Counted from the first letter of the stretch, positions 27,701 to 35,364 are shown. The stretch: DNA of 64,000 nucleotides from CAKSQF01 sp963628435 (GCA_963628435.1 CAVGEY010000009.1:1-64000); one strand, 5' to 3'. Notes: generated by a model not told the origin, from the letters alone. Numbers and translations are program-made.

Positions 27701-28550
27701 CATCGCGGTCGCAATCGCCGAAATCGACGGATACGAATCTGATCTGACAATCAACGTTGTCAATGAACTTATAATCGACAGCTCCGACGGAAAGATTTCG
27801 CTGAAGTCCGGAGATGAAAAAGAAGTCGAATTTACATTCTATGTAAACGGCGACGACGGAAAGCGGCAGATTAAACCCGAATCGGGCAAACTCAGCTGGA
27901 CTGTTACAATCAAGAGCGGCGATAACGCGGTAATATGCGGCGATGACAGCGTTACCTATGATGCTGCAAACGGCATACTGAAAATCAATGTGATAGCAAG
28001 ACTGCTCGAAGATATATCGATGCAGGAGGCGCATATTTCGGTAAGCTGCACATACGCCTACGGCAGCGGCGAATACGAGAAGATGACCCAAACGGCCGAT
28101 ATAATCGTTGAGGTTGAATCTCCCGATTTCGTCTGCCTGAAACTCGGCGATTCGGCAAACGGCTACCGCTTCATGCATAGCTATACCGATAGCGACAGAC
28201 GACCGATCGGAAATCTCTCTTCCGACCTTACGGACGGTGACGGACTCTATGTCCGCAGCGAGTATACAACAGTAAACGCTGTCAATATGAGCATATTCAC
28301 ATTTACCGTTGACGGTGAAGAACTTGCGCCCGACAGCGACGGATATGTACGCCGCTTCTCGGCTGAAAGCGGACAGTATGAAACGGTTGCGAAAATCGTT
28401 CTCGGTGAAAAGACTCAAAGCGATAACGGATACAGCTACTATTCGGTATCTGTGACAGACTATACACTCACGAGCGATGCGATACTCTCCGCAAGACTTG
28501 GCGACACAACGACCGTTTCTGTTACGGTCGCGGGCAATTCCGGAAATTAA
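21720..28550 (+). CDS. Giant prepilin-type protein with three GLUG-repeat clusters (putative pilus-tip adhesin)
   Basis: 2,276 residues in one uninterrupted frame. Residues 1-15 are a basic leader ending RAG, followed by the prepilin helix FTLVELVVAVAILAVLVTV (Glu +5), so it should be cut by PilD and enter the pilus. The rest is a huge extracellular part. GLUG-type motifs (GGLVGK, GGLIGR, GGFVGKNSGTIANCY and similar) cluster at about residues 440-560, 955-1060 and 1540-1670. Each cluster is followed by a capping block of the form YPxP...HYGxWP (about 653-682, 1157-1179, 1873-1900). Residues about 1910-2170 look like bacterial Ig-like domains. GLUG repeats form beta-solenoids in adhesins and IgA-peptidase-type surface proteins. 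The start at 21720 has GGAGGG upstream; an earlier ATG at 21705 is less likely. Adhesin function is inferred. Confidence 0.85.
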   Translation: MNNRKGFRKNRLRAGFTLVELVVAVAILAVLVTVTMFSLVSIRKQLRQKELDSKAETIYVSAMWRMTELRASGYEVLYQYTDGGNGVKKLGVVPVDADSNTELRDDTLCYIESSKTGGVTGEAASALLPVDSLDEELRSNQWHIEYDPESGSIYGVFYSESGDIPNDAGELDNLRIKKRRLAAGATVGYYGGDLSQIESTESLFPGITVENKEELTATFYCNNPTTNGKLTFEITLSDGTNSYKRTIKHDELTQVTARTYKYVWTLDSLKSDASRFYEQTEHKLACGTKLNITLKASSSDTLVDDVTVDTATNSLFAYRKEMSSDTAVISYARHLQNLDSDSRVSSKITKAVQISDISFEDNINDDTDWYSLYGDDFKPIENDSLTSYDGQSSAGDSELSTAIYSLHIQNSDNTEAGLFRTFSGEIKNVTLTGTRIDKGSDVGGLVGKADGKLTVENCRVYLSAVMGDLDNIETAEAVEELEPQICGDTVGGLIGRSTASVSIKNSFAATVIKGNTYAGGLVGKVDGKLAAADIYADCYLVSKTTGGLFGTSSTDSSIEIENFYAVGYQSASVGEAGIVYGNIKSAKNGYSACSFTTSAGLTVYSTAKSGDMSNVYYLSGGNSVEGSSYISYEELSKNGTEKLGNEFTANSGDATYPYNLLEQGLSTYSYPRLSTLDHYGDWQAEFESGRLVYFERYADGSYGFEGANLSTLSNSKVAVGDGYAIAYTSETRPDASASVTVKYGKNEDSLTFTADTQYEVVYDNTTYCLVPLPKKVSNPTLDKSVESFYQKITVADDGGETEYYYNPYFAKTVTTNDKTPDAPSVIYVRTARQLYAMSLYYNKYADETLKSTFSQELDIDYSGYLWNEYSSSAIVRQAPIDGENGFVAAYNGNCHTITGISIESTAADTGLFGTVGSKGSLQNIFLTGRVGKESVSRRTNNGVAAYGSRDSSEIGALVGVNNGTITNCSVSGYSISYYGYNRNTVYVGGLVGENNGTISRCSSDASGIELAEHISYAYAGGFVGKNSGTIANCYTTGRISVLSAKSSTVWIGGFAGNNANGVTRKCYSAVALVSSGSSESYGFARIGGAVIDCRYLDGGTYSYAGEIYAYNASSNTFTKNGLAAGVMITGRELQNLNLSGFKKADSSKNHDETGTASDNYLYPAVVTANGKTVHFGNWPIQENIGSLGIFYWEYEDYGSNNGYHFSYLGTDNGEMISGNSLCTEHDDGGVVTSYGYGYFYKTDGVKPTFAASDTNLGSISREASEEIAEQMSGYTFVAYVTGEESGKLHTTKYTQNVTWTLTYTDRTTGSSVYTYSVCPFFGNSISLDSLKLSGQTAVSTGNAKPGTSGNTYEIRSEAQLQFINWNSYKQTATYSIMSSNYSAESSDTATRTETTYDWWGRPSTKDVPYNIPVRDRYPYLLSGDPDSTPTKTLDLYWTQSHDLDAYAENGNKNVNFTPIGSFYDKSGNASADSTAYIAYFPYKYDGQSYTIKNIEIHSTCQAVGLFGVTAGAQLQNIVMYSEYGNTIEHNSNEANWYTLGGLAGLAGSRKSSATDTTESYFKNCTVSGYNIVDSHSNDPGWGGGCVGGLVGMTNMDIENCSAVNDINLKPTYNQGWKNLRVGGIAGVARATINSCYAGGSIVSNVTQNDSGNQSTMSIWVGGIAGGIVVRNTGNLSTLVGFCNRTLLVANCYSFVDMPAGPKTLGQTGYKHVRASMSIASNGEMLTPSNWFTKTGAIGVAARNVRIYNCYALESKISETTDYKNFKNYTSFNGTDIATLDTNSNKDHVYVYNNRSMYLSFDEMADAATLAGWLNTKQSNAVYDTWTTNAYRDSRDDTYTTPLSGNFSTVTVTEHGVSIDGKYSYPGTDSSLDGINYPFPTVLTQTDVFGNTVNVHYGAWPKSGIYWDETSVSLDLYSNRKAGDGGETVPLVSVKLRLYGSIRKTLTKNGITIRDDIGQILADGDIPFEVYSVSSYAEDSIGGYYIVTFRGIKEGIAVAIAEIDGYESDLTINVVNELIIDSSDGKISLKSGDEKEVEFTFYVNGDDGKRQIKPESGKLSWTVTIKSGDNAVICGDDSVTYDAANGILKINVIARLLEDISMQEAHISVSCTYAYGSGEYEKMTQTADIIVEVESPDFVCLKLGDSANGYRFMHSYTDSDRRPIGNLSSDLTDGDGLYVRSEYTTVNAVNMSIFTFTVDGEELAPDSDGYVRRFSAESGQYETVAKIVLGEKTQSDNGYSYYSVSVTDYTLTSDAILSARLGDTTTVSVTVAGNSGN

Positions 28551-28557
28551 AAATAAA

Positions 28558-28595
28558 TCTGTCTTACAGTCGGCGATGTCCGACTGTAAGACAGA
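28558..28595. other. Perfect 16-bp hairpin after the giant pilin gene
   Basis: A 16-nt arm (28558-28573) and its exact complement (28580-28595) flank a 6-nt loop. On the plus strand no T-run follows; on the minus strand TTTATTTTTAA follows. It may be an RNA-processing or attenuation site between the giant gene and the minor pilins. Confidence 0.6.
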
Positions 28596-28640
28596 CCAAA
28601 ACACAAAACAAATAACCTGCGAAAGGATAGGTACATCGGA

Positions 28641-29324
28641 ATGCGGAAAATAATCGGAAAACTGAATAATAAGTCCGGCGCGTCTATGATGATGGCTCTG
28701 CTTCTGATGTTTGTCGCCGTGATGGTCAGTGCGGTAATAATTTCATCGGTAATCAGCGCGACAACTGCAATCCGCAATGACAAGGAACAGCAGCAGGCAT
28801 ATCTGTCGGTCAGCTCTGCGGTCGAACTTATCCGTGACGAACTCGATTCGGGCAACTGCGATTATTCGATTGTAACCGTAAAGAAATACACGAGTGATTC
28901 CGACAGAACAAATGACAGAAATGGCATAGACGGTGGCACCACCGAAAACGAAGGTGACGGCATTTTTTGGGAGATTATAAAGAGCGGCATCGCTTATCTC
29001 GATAAGAACCCGACTGCCGCATTTAGTAAAACCTACACGATAAACGCCGACGGAGACGATTCTGTCAGTGCCGAAGTCGCGATGAAACTTAACAGCTCCG
29101 GAAATTACAGCCTTACTGTATGGTTCACAGGCGGCGGCAGCGAAAAATACCGTATCTGCATGACCGCGGAGGGAATTAAAGACGGAGATTATGAAGATAC
29201 AACTACCGAGGAAAAAGATGATTCCGGGTGGTGGTGGTGGTCAACATCTACTAAATATTATGTCCGTACCACAAGATCATCGATTCAGTGGAAAAACACC
29301 CGCGTGACACGTAAGGAGGCTTGA
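28641..29324 (+). CDS. PilX-like minor pilin / T4P accessory protein
   Basis: 227 residues. The N-terminus (KSGASMMMALLLMFVAVMVSAVIIS) is a single hydrophobic helix after a charged leader with a Gly-Ala junction, like PilX/GspK-type minor pilins, which have G-A-A rather than G-F-T-L-x-E. The soluble part is acidic, and near its C-terminus a WWWW stretch is followed by TKYYVRTTRSSIQW. It lies 90 bp after the giant pilin gene and 3 bp before the next minor pilin. Called from architecture and position. Confidence 0.65.
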   Translation: MRKIIGKLNNKSGASMMMALLLMFVAVMVSAVIISSVISATTAIRNDKEQQQAYLSVSSAVELIRDELDSGNCDYSIVTVKKYTSDSDRTNDRNGIDGGTTENEGDGIFWEIIKSGIAYLDKNPTAAFSKTYTINADGDDSVSAEVAMKLNSSGNYSLTVWFTGGGSEKYRICMTAEGIKDGDYEDTTTEEKDDSGWWWWSTSTKYYVRTTRSSIQWKNTRVTRKEA

Positions 29325-29327
29325 CGT

Positions 29328-29636
29328 ATGAAAAATACGAAAAATATGAAAAAGCTCCGTGATAGAAAAGGCGAAACCCTCATCGAAACATTGACCGCCC
29401 TGCTTGTCTGCACGCTTGTGCTGCTTTTCCTCTCAACCGCGATTTCGGTTGCCGCAAAAATCAATAAAAAAATCAGAGAAACCGATATTTCGTTTAACTA
29501 CGGCACATCGGATGCCGACATCATAAATGTCAGAATCATCGATGAAAACAAACAGACCGTCGGCTCGGCAAAAGCATACCGCTATACCGATGATATCGGA
29601 TATCACTATTATAAAGGGGCAAACGGCAATGACTGA
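29328..29636 (+). CDS. PilV-like minor prepilin
   Basis: 102 residues. It has a class III signal: basic leader ending DRKG, then ETLIETLTALLVCTLVLLFLS, with Glu at +5. The soluble part is only about 70 residues. Methionine SD is AAGGAGG. The next gene starts inside its last codons (8-bp overlap). Minor pilins of this type prime pilus assembly or sit under the tip; its small size resembles the PilV/GspI class. Confidence 0.72.
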   Translation: MKNTKNMKKLRDRKGETLIETLTALLVCTLVLLFLSTAISVAAKINKKIRETDISFNYGTSDADIINVRIIDENKQTVGSAKAYRYTDDIGYHYYKGANGND

Positions 29637-30108
29637 GGCTAAGATTAAATCGAAAAAGGGCGTTACCCTCGTCGAAATGCTCTGTACCGTCATTGTCCTG
29701 CTGCTCATAACATCACTGATGGCAATCGGTGTGCAGCTCGCCGTGCGCTCACTGCGTACACTTGTTATGGATTCCGAATCGCAGGTGCTCTGCTCGACAA
29801 TCAGAGCATCGGTCAGCGATGAATTGCGATATTCGGGAACGACAACGGTAATCGGCGGAAAAATCGGCTTCTTCAGCCAAAATTACGGAGAGAATGTCGA
29901 ATATTCGACAAATGAAGACGGACAGGTAACTCTCGGCGGCAACAAAATTCTCTCGTCAAAATCATATACTTACGATATGAGAGCGTCGGTAACTCTTAAA
30001 TCATACGACAACTCATCGAAAACTTTCGGCGTATCGGTAAAAGTTACCGATTCGGACGGTAATCTGCTCGCAAGCTCCGATTTTCAGGTTCGGCGGCTCA
30101 ATAGCTGA
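29629..30108 (+). CDS. PilW/PulJ-like minor prepilin
   Basis: 159 residues. A basic leader TEAKIKSKKG precedes VTLVEMLCTVIVLLLITSLM, with Glu at +5, a canonical prepilin N-terminus. The C-terminal domain is beta-rich (DMRASVTLKSYDN...). The start at 29629 follows AAGGGG and overlaps the previous gene; an in-frame upstream start at 29527 would put about 34 extra residues in front of the leader and is rejected. Last gene of the pilus operon. Confidence 0.75.
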   Translation: MTEAKIKSKKGVTLVEMLCTVIVLLLITSLMAIGVQLAVRSLRTLVMDSESQVLCSTIRASVSDELRYSGTTTVIGGKIGFFSQNYGENVEYSTNEDGQVTLGGNKILSSKSYTYDMRASVTLKSYDNSSKTFGVSVKVTDSDGNLLASSDFQVRRLNS

Positions 30109-30197
30109 AAGCGTCCTGTTTTCTCCCGCTTTTTGTTTTACCATCGCAAAAGATGGATTCAAATACGCTTTTTTGACTTTTTATTTGACCTTGAAAG

Positions 30198-31358
30198 GTG
30201 GATAATTCTACGACTACCGAGACTCTCCTCTATTCCGAGATAAATATTATATCGGTTTTGCTGATGGCGGTGATTGCGATAAGCGCAATCCGCACGGGCT
30301 CGATGATAAGAGAAAAAACAATGCTGTTTGTCGCGTCGGTAAGCTGTGCGGCTCTCGCCAACATCGCCGATCTTTTGTGGAATATCGGCAAACAAAACCT
30401 CGAAATGATTTCGACCGACAAAATGTGGATAATTAACTTTATGTATTTCTTCTTTTTGTGCGGATGTACATATTGCTGGTTTCTTTATACGCAGACCGAT
30501 TTGAACGGAAAAATCCCGTCAATGAAATTCTGCCTCTTTAACACCGTTCCTGTTTTTCTGCTTATCGCTCTTCTTGTAATTTCATATTTTAACGGATGTC
30601 TCTTCTATTTTGATGAGAATGGCTATCATCAGGGCCCGCTCTTCTTTCTTCAGCATGTTCTCGCTTATGTGTATGTTTTTTATGCGTCACTCGTGTGCTT
30701 AAGACATGCCATGCTGAGCGAAAACTACGCGCGTCGTGATGACCTGTTCGCAATGGCATCTTTTGTTCTTCCGCCGTTATTTTGCACCTTGCTTCAGCTT
30801 TTATTCCAGACCATACCGATTTTGGCGGTCGGAATCGTGATTTCTTTTCTGCTTGTGTTTATTCAGAATCTCGAGGGCATGGTTTCAAAAGATATGCTGA
30901 CCGATATAGCGAACAGAAGGGAAATGCTCCGTTATCTTTCCGCAAAACTGAAAAATGTCGGCAGCGGAAAATCTCTCTATTTTATGTTTATCGACATCGA
31001 TAACTTCAAAAAGCAGAATGATGAATACGGTCACGCCGAAGGCGACAGAGCGCTCGAGGCGCTTGCCGATGCTCTTAAGCAGCTCACTATCGAGACCGGC
31101 GGATTCTGCGCGCGTCTCGGCGGCGATGAATTTGCGTTTGCCGTCGAATGTTCGAATGATGTCGAAGCCGAATCGGTAAAAAAACGTATGAATGATCTCG
31201 CCGATAAAAAATCGGACGAAATGAATTTGAAAATGAAACTGAGTATAAGTGTCGGATACGCGAAAAATACATCGGGCGGCGAAATCGCAAGCCTTATATC
31301 GAGTGCCGATGAGGCAATGTATGAAGAAAAAACCGCAAAAAAGACCCAAAGACTTTAA
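30198..31358 (+). CDS. Diguanylate cyclase with N-terminal multi-TM sensor
   Basis: 386 residues. About seven TM helices (residues 10-225) precede a GGDEF domain that makes c-di-GMP from two GTP. The active site RLGGDEF is at about 306-312, with FIDIDNFKKQND near 270 as the metal- and base-binding strand. No RxxD inhibitory site stands five residues before GGDEF, so product inhibition may be absent. The sensor carries YFDENGYHQGPLFF at about 136-149, a motif shared with three other proteins of this window. The start is uncertain: GTG at 30198 is used but it overlaps the SD-like AAAGGTGG. It is 89 bp after the pilus operon on the same strand. Confidence 0.88.
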   Translation: MDNSTTTETLLYSEINIISVLLMAVIAISAIRTGSMIREKTMLFVASVSCAALANIADLLWNIGKQNLEMISTDKMWIINFMYFFFLCGCTYCWFLYTQTDLNGKIPSMKFCLFNTVPVFLLIALLVISYFNGCLFYFDENGYHQGPLFFLQHVLAYVYVFYASLVCLRHAMLSENYARRDDLFAMASFVLPPLFCTLLQLLFQTIPILAVGIVISFLLVFIQNLEGMVSKDMLTDIANRREMLRYLSAKLKNVGSGKSLYFMFIDIDNFKKQNDEYGHAEGDRALEALADALKQLTIETGGFCARLGGDEFAFAVECSNDVEAESVKKRMNDLADKKSDEMNLKMKLSISVGYAKNTSGGEIASLISSADEAMYEEKTAKKTQRL

Positions 31359-31426
31359 TATTATTGATATTTTTGCGCAGAATGCGATAAAACATTGCGA
31401 TTTGCTTAAAGAAGGGAAGTGAAGAT

Positions 31427-32518
31427 ATGCTTGATTTTTTTGCCGAAAATTACGTAACAACTGTAATGGCTGCGGTTGTTTTCCTGATCTTTGTCAGCGG
31501 AAGCAATGTGGAATCGCCGCGAATCAAGAATAATTTTACTTACGCCACTTTTTCGCTCCTTCTGCTGATTTTAGCCGAAGTGATCGAAAATTATTTCGCA
31601 ACATTCGATAAACCGACGACAATGCGCATAATGATGTCGGCGATTGCCTATACCGCACGTCCCGCGATTATCTTTTTCATCACCATGATTCCCGCACAGA
31701 CAAGATGGCCGCGCGCGTATAAACTGCTCGTTATACCGCTCGTTTTTGATGCGCTCGTCGCATTTTCCGCATTATTTACCGATATTGCCTATGGTTATAC
31801 CGAGACAAACAGCTATTACAGAGGTCCGCTCGGGTTTACGACTTTTATTGTCGGCGCACTGTATCTTCTGCTTTTGACTTTCTTCTCACTCGATCATCTT
31901 CGCAATGGTGAGAAAGAGGAAAATATTATTTCGGTATCGGCAATGGTAATTGTCGGAATCGGCGTGTTTGTCGAATATAAATGGTCGATTGCCGGCTCTC
32001 TCCCCGCTCTCGCGATTTTCTGCCTCATCTTCTACTATGTCTATCTGCTTATCAGCAAATATTCAACCGATTATCTGACCGGTGCATATAACAGAAGCCG
32101 AATGTATAAAGAAGTGCAGTCGAGAAAAAAATGCGAACGCTACTGCATTATTTTCGATATTAACGGACTTAAACAGATAAATGACCGTAAAGGTCATGCC
32201 TGCGGTGATGCCGCACTTCAGATGTTTTCAAAAGCGGTGCGTGACTGCCTGCCGTCCAGAGCGACATTTTATCGTATCGGCGGTGATGAGTTTACGGTTA
32301 TTTATCGAACACCATCGGCTGATAAAGCCGCCGAACTTGCCGAGAAAATCGAAAAACAGGCAAAGAAATTGCCGTTCGGCGTGTCCTACGGCTATGCCAA
32401 TTTTGTGAATTATTCCGATTTCGATAAAGCCTTCGGCGAGGCGGATACCATGCTTTATATGCGTAAAAAATCTTTCTGGAAAGAATATAATGAACATCAC
32501 GCCGATAAAACAATCTGA
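31427..32518 (+). CDS. Diguanylate cyclase with N-terminal multi-TM sensor
   Basis: 363 residues with the same layout as its upstream neighbour: about six or seven TM helices (5-215) and a GGDEF domain (about 220-355) with YRIGGDEFTV near 283 and IIFDINGLKQIND near 243. The RxxD I-site is absent. The sensor motif is TNSYYRGPLGF at about 126-136. The two cyclases are 68 bp apart and probably arose by old duplication, although the sensors have diverged. SD GAAGGGAAG precedes the ATG. A terminator follows. Confidence 0.9.
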   Translation: MLDFFAENYVTTVMAAVVFLIFVSGSNVESPRIKNNFTYATFSLLLLILAEVIENYFATFDKPTTMRIMMSAIAYTARPAIIFFITMIPAQTRWPRAYKLLVIPLVFDALVAFSALFTDIAYGYTETNSYYRGPLGFTTFIVGALYLLLLTFFSLDHLRNGEKEENIISVSAMVIVGIGVFVEYKWSIAGSLPALAIFCLIFYYVYLLISKYSTDYLTGAYNRSRMYKEVQSRKKCERYCIIFDINGLKQINDRKGHACGDAALQMFSKAVRDCLPSRATFYRIGGDEFTVIYRTPSADKAAELAEKIEKQAKKLPFGVSYGYANFVNYSDFDKAFGEADTMLYMRKKSFWKEYNEHHADKTI

Positions 32519-32530
32519 TTATCAACAGAA

Positions 32531-32567
32531 AACCTCCGATTTCATCAGAAATCGGAGGTTTATTTTG
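32531..32567. terminator. Terminator between the cyclase and the EAL phosphodiesterase genes
   Basis: AACCTCCGATTTC pairs with GAAATCGGAGGTT around a 4-nt loop; TATTTTG follows on the plus strand and TTTTC on the minus strand. It serves converging genes. Confidence 0.88.
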
Positions 32568-32597
32568 TTTAACCGCGATTTTCCGCCGAACTCTCGG

Positions 32598-34553
32598 TCA
32601 GCTGTCGCGCAGATTGTTTTGAATAGTGCGTGTTTCGTACCATTCGATAAGTTCCTTTTCGTCCATAGGCCTTGCATAGTAGAATCCCTGAATGCGGTCG
32701 ACATTGCATCCGAGTACGGTTTCGGCCATTTCGGCTGTCTCAACGCCCTCGGCGACCACACTCTGACCGATGTTGTGGAACATCGGAACTATGTGCTGCT
32801 TGATGATTTCGTGCTGCTTGCTGTTTTCTTCGAGCAGCAGTACAAGCGAGTGGTCGAGCTTAATCGATTCAAACGGAAGACTCAGCGCACGCGACAGATT
32901 CGAATATCCGATTCCGAAATCGTCGAGCATAAATCTGTATCCGAGTTTTGACAGATGCTTAATCGCGTCAAGCACCGCATCGCCGTTTTCTTCGATGTCC
33001 CGTTCGGTTATCTCTATTTTGATTTGTCCCGGCTTTATGCGGTATCTCTGAAGAATTTTGTCGAATCTTTCGTCGAGTTTTTCTTCGATAACCTGTTTTA
33101 TCGGAAGATTTATCGAAATTGCCTTTATTTCGCCTATCTTGCCGCTGCCAAGCAGGCTGCATACCTTGTCGAGGACAAATTCAACCATAAGATCGACAAG
33201 CCCCGTCTCTTCGGCAATCGGAATAAACTCGTTCGGTGAAATCAGATTGTCTTCGCTGTCGGTCATTCTGATAAGTGCCTCGCAAGACTCAAATTTGCCC
33301 GAGTGATGATAATATATCGGCTGATATAAAACTCTGAATCGGTTTTCCTGCATCGCCGACCGCAGCGACCTGATGATGTATTCACGCCGCTCGTGACGGC
33401 AGAATGACTGAATGTTGAACGGCAGCTCCTCGATTCCGTCTGCCATTGCCGTGTGAGTTGAAATGCTCAGAAAACTTGTAATATCGTCGAATGACCACGG
33501 CTGCCCGCGGTATCGAAATTCTACCGCAGAAAATGTGATGTCAGTCTCGAAAATTCCGATCTGCCATTTCTTGCGCATACTGTTTGCAACCGTTTTGAGT
33601 CTTCGTTCGCATGTCTCGTCATCCGAATCGGGGTAGAGAAGCACAAATTCTTCGTCGGCGTGACGGAACGCCATTCCGCCGATTGCAAGACGGGAAGCCG
33701 CCTCTCCGATTTTGAAGAGCAGAGCATCGCCGCCCTCCTGTCCGTATTTGCGGTTGATTTCGGCAAGACAGCGAAGCCTTATCAGAATAACCTGATAGCT
33801 CTGCCTGCCGAGCGTTCTGTGCATCAACTCCGCAGTGAAGCAGTGACGGTTGTCAAGCCCCGTGATAAAATCTTTCGCCTCTCCGCTGCTGTAATAGCTG
33901 ATGAAGATTATCAGATTCACGATTGCGGCGAGCGCTCCGTTTAGAAGCTGTTCGGGGTAAATCGTCTGATACAGAATGAGTACAATCGCTATCGGTGAGC
34001 CGACAAAGAGTACCCGCCTTGTCGCAACGCTTATGTTCTTTCGGTGAATGAAGAAGCAGACCAGCAGCAGCAGGACTTCGATAAGCGGAAGAATGTAACC
34101 GACAAAATTCAGCGGACCGCGCCGATAAATCATATTATCGTCAAAACAGAATATCACTCCGCTGAACAGGTTGTAAACGAGCAGTGCGCAGAAACACAGG
34201 AAAATCGATGCGAGAATTATGCGCACGCCGTGCAGATATCGCTTGTTGTAGACGAATTCGAGAATCCGCAGAAAAACGTAGTAGACCATAACCGTAATCA
34301 TGATCCAGCTTGAGAAAAAGTATAGCGTGTTGAGCGCCAGCGCAAGCGGTACCGAAAATCTGTCTATGTGTTCGATTACATCAACGGTTACGATGTTAAG
34401 CAGAATAGAAACCGCCGACATCGCAAGGCTTGCTATGTAGCAGTATCTCCTTGTCTTAAATCCGCGTACGGGTTTCGAACCACATAGAAACAGGGCGATA
34501 ATCGCAATCAGAATGAGAGCAAAATATTCACTTACAAGTGACCAATCATTCAT
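32598..34553 (-). CDS. Membrane c-di-GMP phosphodiesterase (multi-TM sensor, degenerate GGDEF, EAL)
   Basis: 651 residues: multi-TM sensor (about 5-235), degenerate GGDEF domain (HADEEF in place of GGDEF, about 310) and an EAL domain (about 395-645). The EAL domain keeps its catalytic set: CEALIRM near 421, SINLP near 460, EITERD near 510, DDFGIGYSNL near 541, KLDHSLV near 560, EGVETAE near 610 and QGFYYARP near 630. It should therefore hydrolyse c-di-GMP to pGpG, with the GGDEF as a possible GTP-sensing module. The sensor contains CFDDNMIYRRGPLNF at about 134-148. AGAGGT precedes the ATG. It is 86 bp downstream of the HPt gene on the same strand, so they may be co-transcribed. Confidence 0.92.
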   Translation of the reverse strand: MNDWSLVSEYFALILIAIIALFLCGSKPVRGFKTRRYCYIASLAMSAVSILLNIVTVDVIEHIDRFSVPLALALNTLYFFSSWIMITVMVYYVFLRILEFVYNKRYLHGVRIILASIFLCFCALLVYNLFSGVIFCFDDNMIYRRGPLNFVGYILPLIEVLLLLVCFFIHRKNISVATRRVLFVGSPIAIVLILYQTIYPEQLLNGALAAIVNLIIFISYYSSGEAKDFITGLDNRHCFTAELMHRTLGRQSYQVILIRLRCLAEINRKYGQEGGDALLFKIGEAASRLAIGGMAFRHADEEFVLLYPDSDDETCERRLKTVANSMRKKWQIGIFETDITFSAVEFRYRGQPWSFDDITSFLSISTHTAMADGIEELPFNIQSFCRHERREYIIRSLRSAMQENRFRVLYQPIYYHHSGKFESCEALIRMTDSEDNLISPNEFIPIAEETGLVDLMVEFVLDKVCSLLGSGKIGEIKAISINLPIKQVIEEKLDERFDKILQRYRIKPGQIKIEITERDIEENGDAVLDAIKHLSKLGYRFMLDDFGIGYSNLSRALSLPFESIKLDHSLVLLLEENSKQHEIIKQHIVPMFHNIGQSVVAEGVETAEMAETVLGCNVDRIQGFYYARPMDEKELIEWYETRTIQNNLRDS

Positions 34554-34639
34554 AAGCCGTACCTCTTTTTTGTGAGGAAAATTTGTTCATAAAAGCCGCA
34601 ATAAACCGAGAAATTCTCCGAAATGAGCCGTCTGACCGA

Positions 34640-34999
34640 TCAGCCTATCCCAATTTTTTTCAGCGACTCCAAAACCTTTTTGTATTCTTCCTCAAGTGAA
34701 GGGAATGCTTTTTTTGCATCATCGAGCGAACCGCCTCTCAGCATTTCGGTAACCGATGACGCTTTCTCGTAAAGATTTTGCAGACCGAGATTCGCGCATA
34801 CGCCTTTCAGCGTGTGAGCGGCACGGAAAGCGACCGATACATCGCCGTCATTAAGTGCTTTCTTAAGTTCGGAAAAGCTACCGTCGGACGGAAATTTCGA
34901 CAGAAACATTTTTACAAGCGATGAGTTTCCGCCGAGCCTGCCGATAATGCTGCCGGCATCCGAGCCCGCCGATGCGAAAAACTGTTCAAGATTGTCCAT
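34640..34999 (-). CDS. Stand-alone HPt (histidine phosphotransfer) protein
   Basis: 119 residues, a four-helix HPt domain. The phosphoacceptor histidine is in AFRAAHTLKGVCANLG at about residue 60, the canonical A-x-x-L-K-G-x-x-x-N-x-G pattern. Such proteins move phosphate from a hybrid kinase receiver to a response-regulator receiver; the window provides two hybrid kinases and one separate HD-GYP regulator. The start at 34999 has AAAGGAG 9 nt upstream; an earlier in-frame ATG at 35086 runs through the promoter. It is transcribed away from the solute-binding protein gene. Confidence 0.92.
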   Translation of the reverse strand: MDNLEQFFASAGSDAGSIIGRLGGNSSLVKMFLSKFPSDGSFSELKKALNDGDVSVAFRAAHTLKGVCANLGLQNLYEKASSVTEMLRGGSLDDAKKAFPSLEEEYKKVLESLKKIGIG

Positions 35000-35090
35000 A
35001 TATTCGCACTCCTTTGAAAAAGATGTATAATTATACATTACGTTTGCATTAACGGCCGTCGGATCTTGACCGCGTATTCTTAACATAAAT

Positions 35091-35120
35091 ATTATATAAT
35101 ATCCAATGCACGGCTGTCAA
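35091..35120 (-). promoter_or_regulatory. Promoter of the HPt gene
   Basis: On the minus strand TTGACA (35120-35115), an 18-bp spacer and TATAAT (35096-35091). The region 35000-35393 has no gene; it is very AT-rich and holds the two divergent promoters and a leader hairpin. Confidence 0.75.
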
Positions 35121-35284
35121 CCCTTTATGTGAATTTTTTGCGAAAATATATAAAAAAACAAACTGCATAATTTCTCATAAATTTATATTTTACGGCAAAG
35201 CGGACTATTTTGTTGAATTTTATATCTGCACAAAAAATATATTTCATTTTTATAAAATATTGTGAAAAAAAGCAAAAATAGGAC

Positions 35285-35312
35285 TTGTAATTTTTTTTTT
35301 TTATGTTAAAAT
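35285..35312 (+). promoter_or_regulatory. Promoter of the solute-binding lipoprotein gene
   Basis: TTGTAA at 35285-35290, 16-bp spacer made mostly of T, and TAAAAT at 35307-35312 with an extended TG (TGTTAAAAT). Confidence 0.65.
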
Positions 35313-35336
35313 GAAAATGGTGCAGAAGACAAAAAA

Positions 35337-35364
35337 GGCAAAACGCTCGGAACTCGGTTTTGCC
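35337..35364 (+). other. Leader hairpin of the solute-binding lipoprotein gene
   Basis: GGCAAAAC at 35337-35344 pairs with GTTTTGCC at 35357-35364. It lies in the predicted 5' leader, 30 bp before the ATG. Function unknown. Confidence 0.4.

Noticed and set aside
21720..28550. Giant pilin frame as an assembly artefact or fusion of several genes
   Set aside because: The frame is continuous, codon use is even, the three modules share motifs, and no internal SD-start pairs or prepilin signals are visible.
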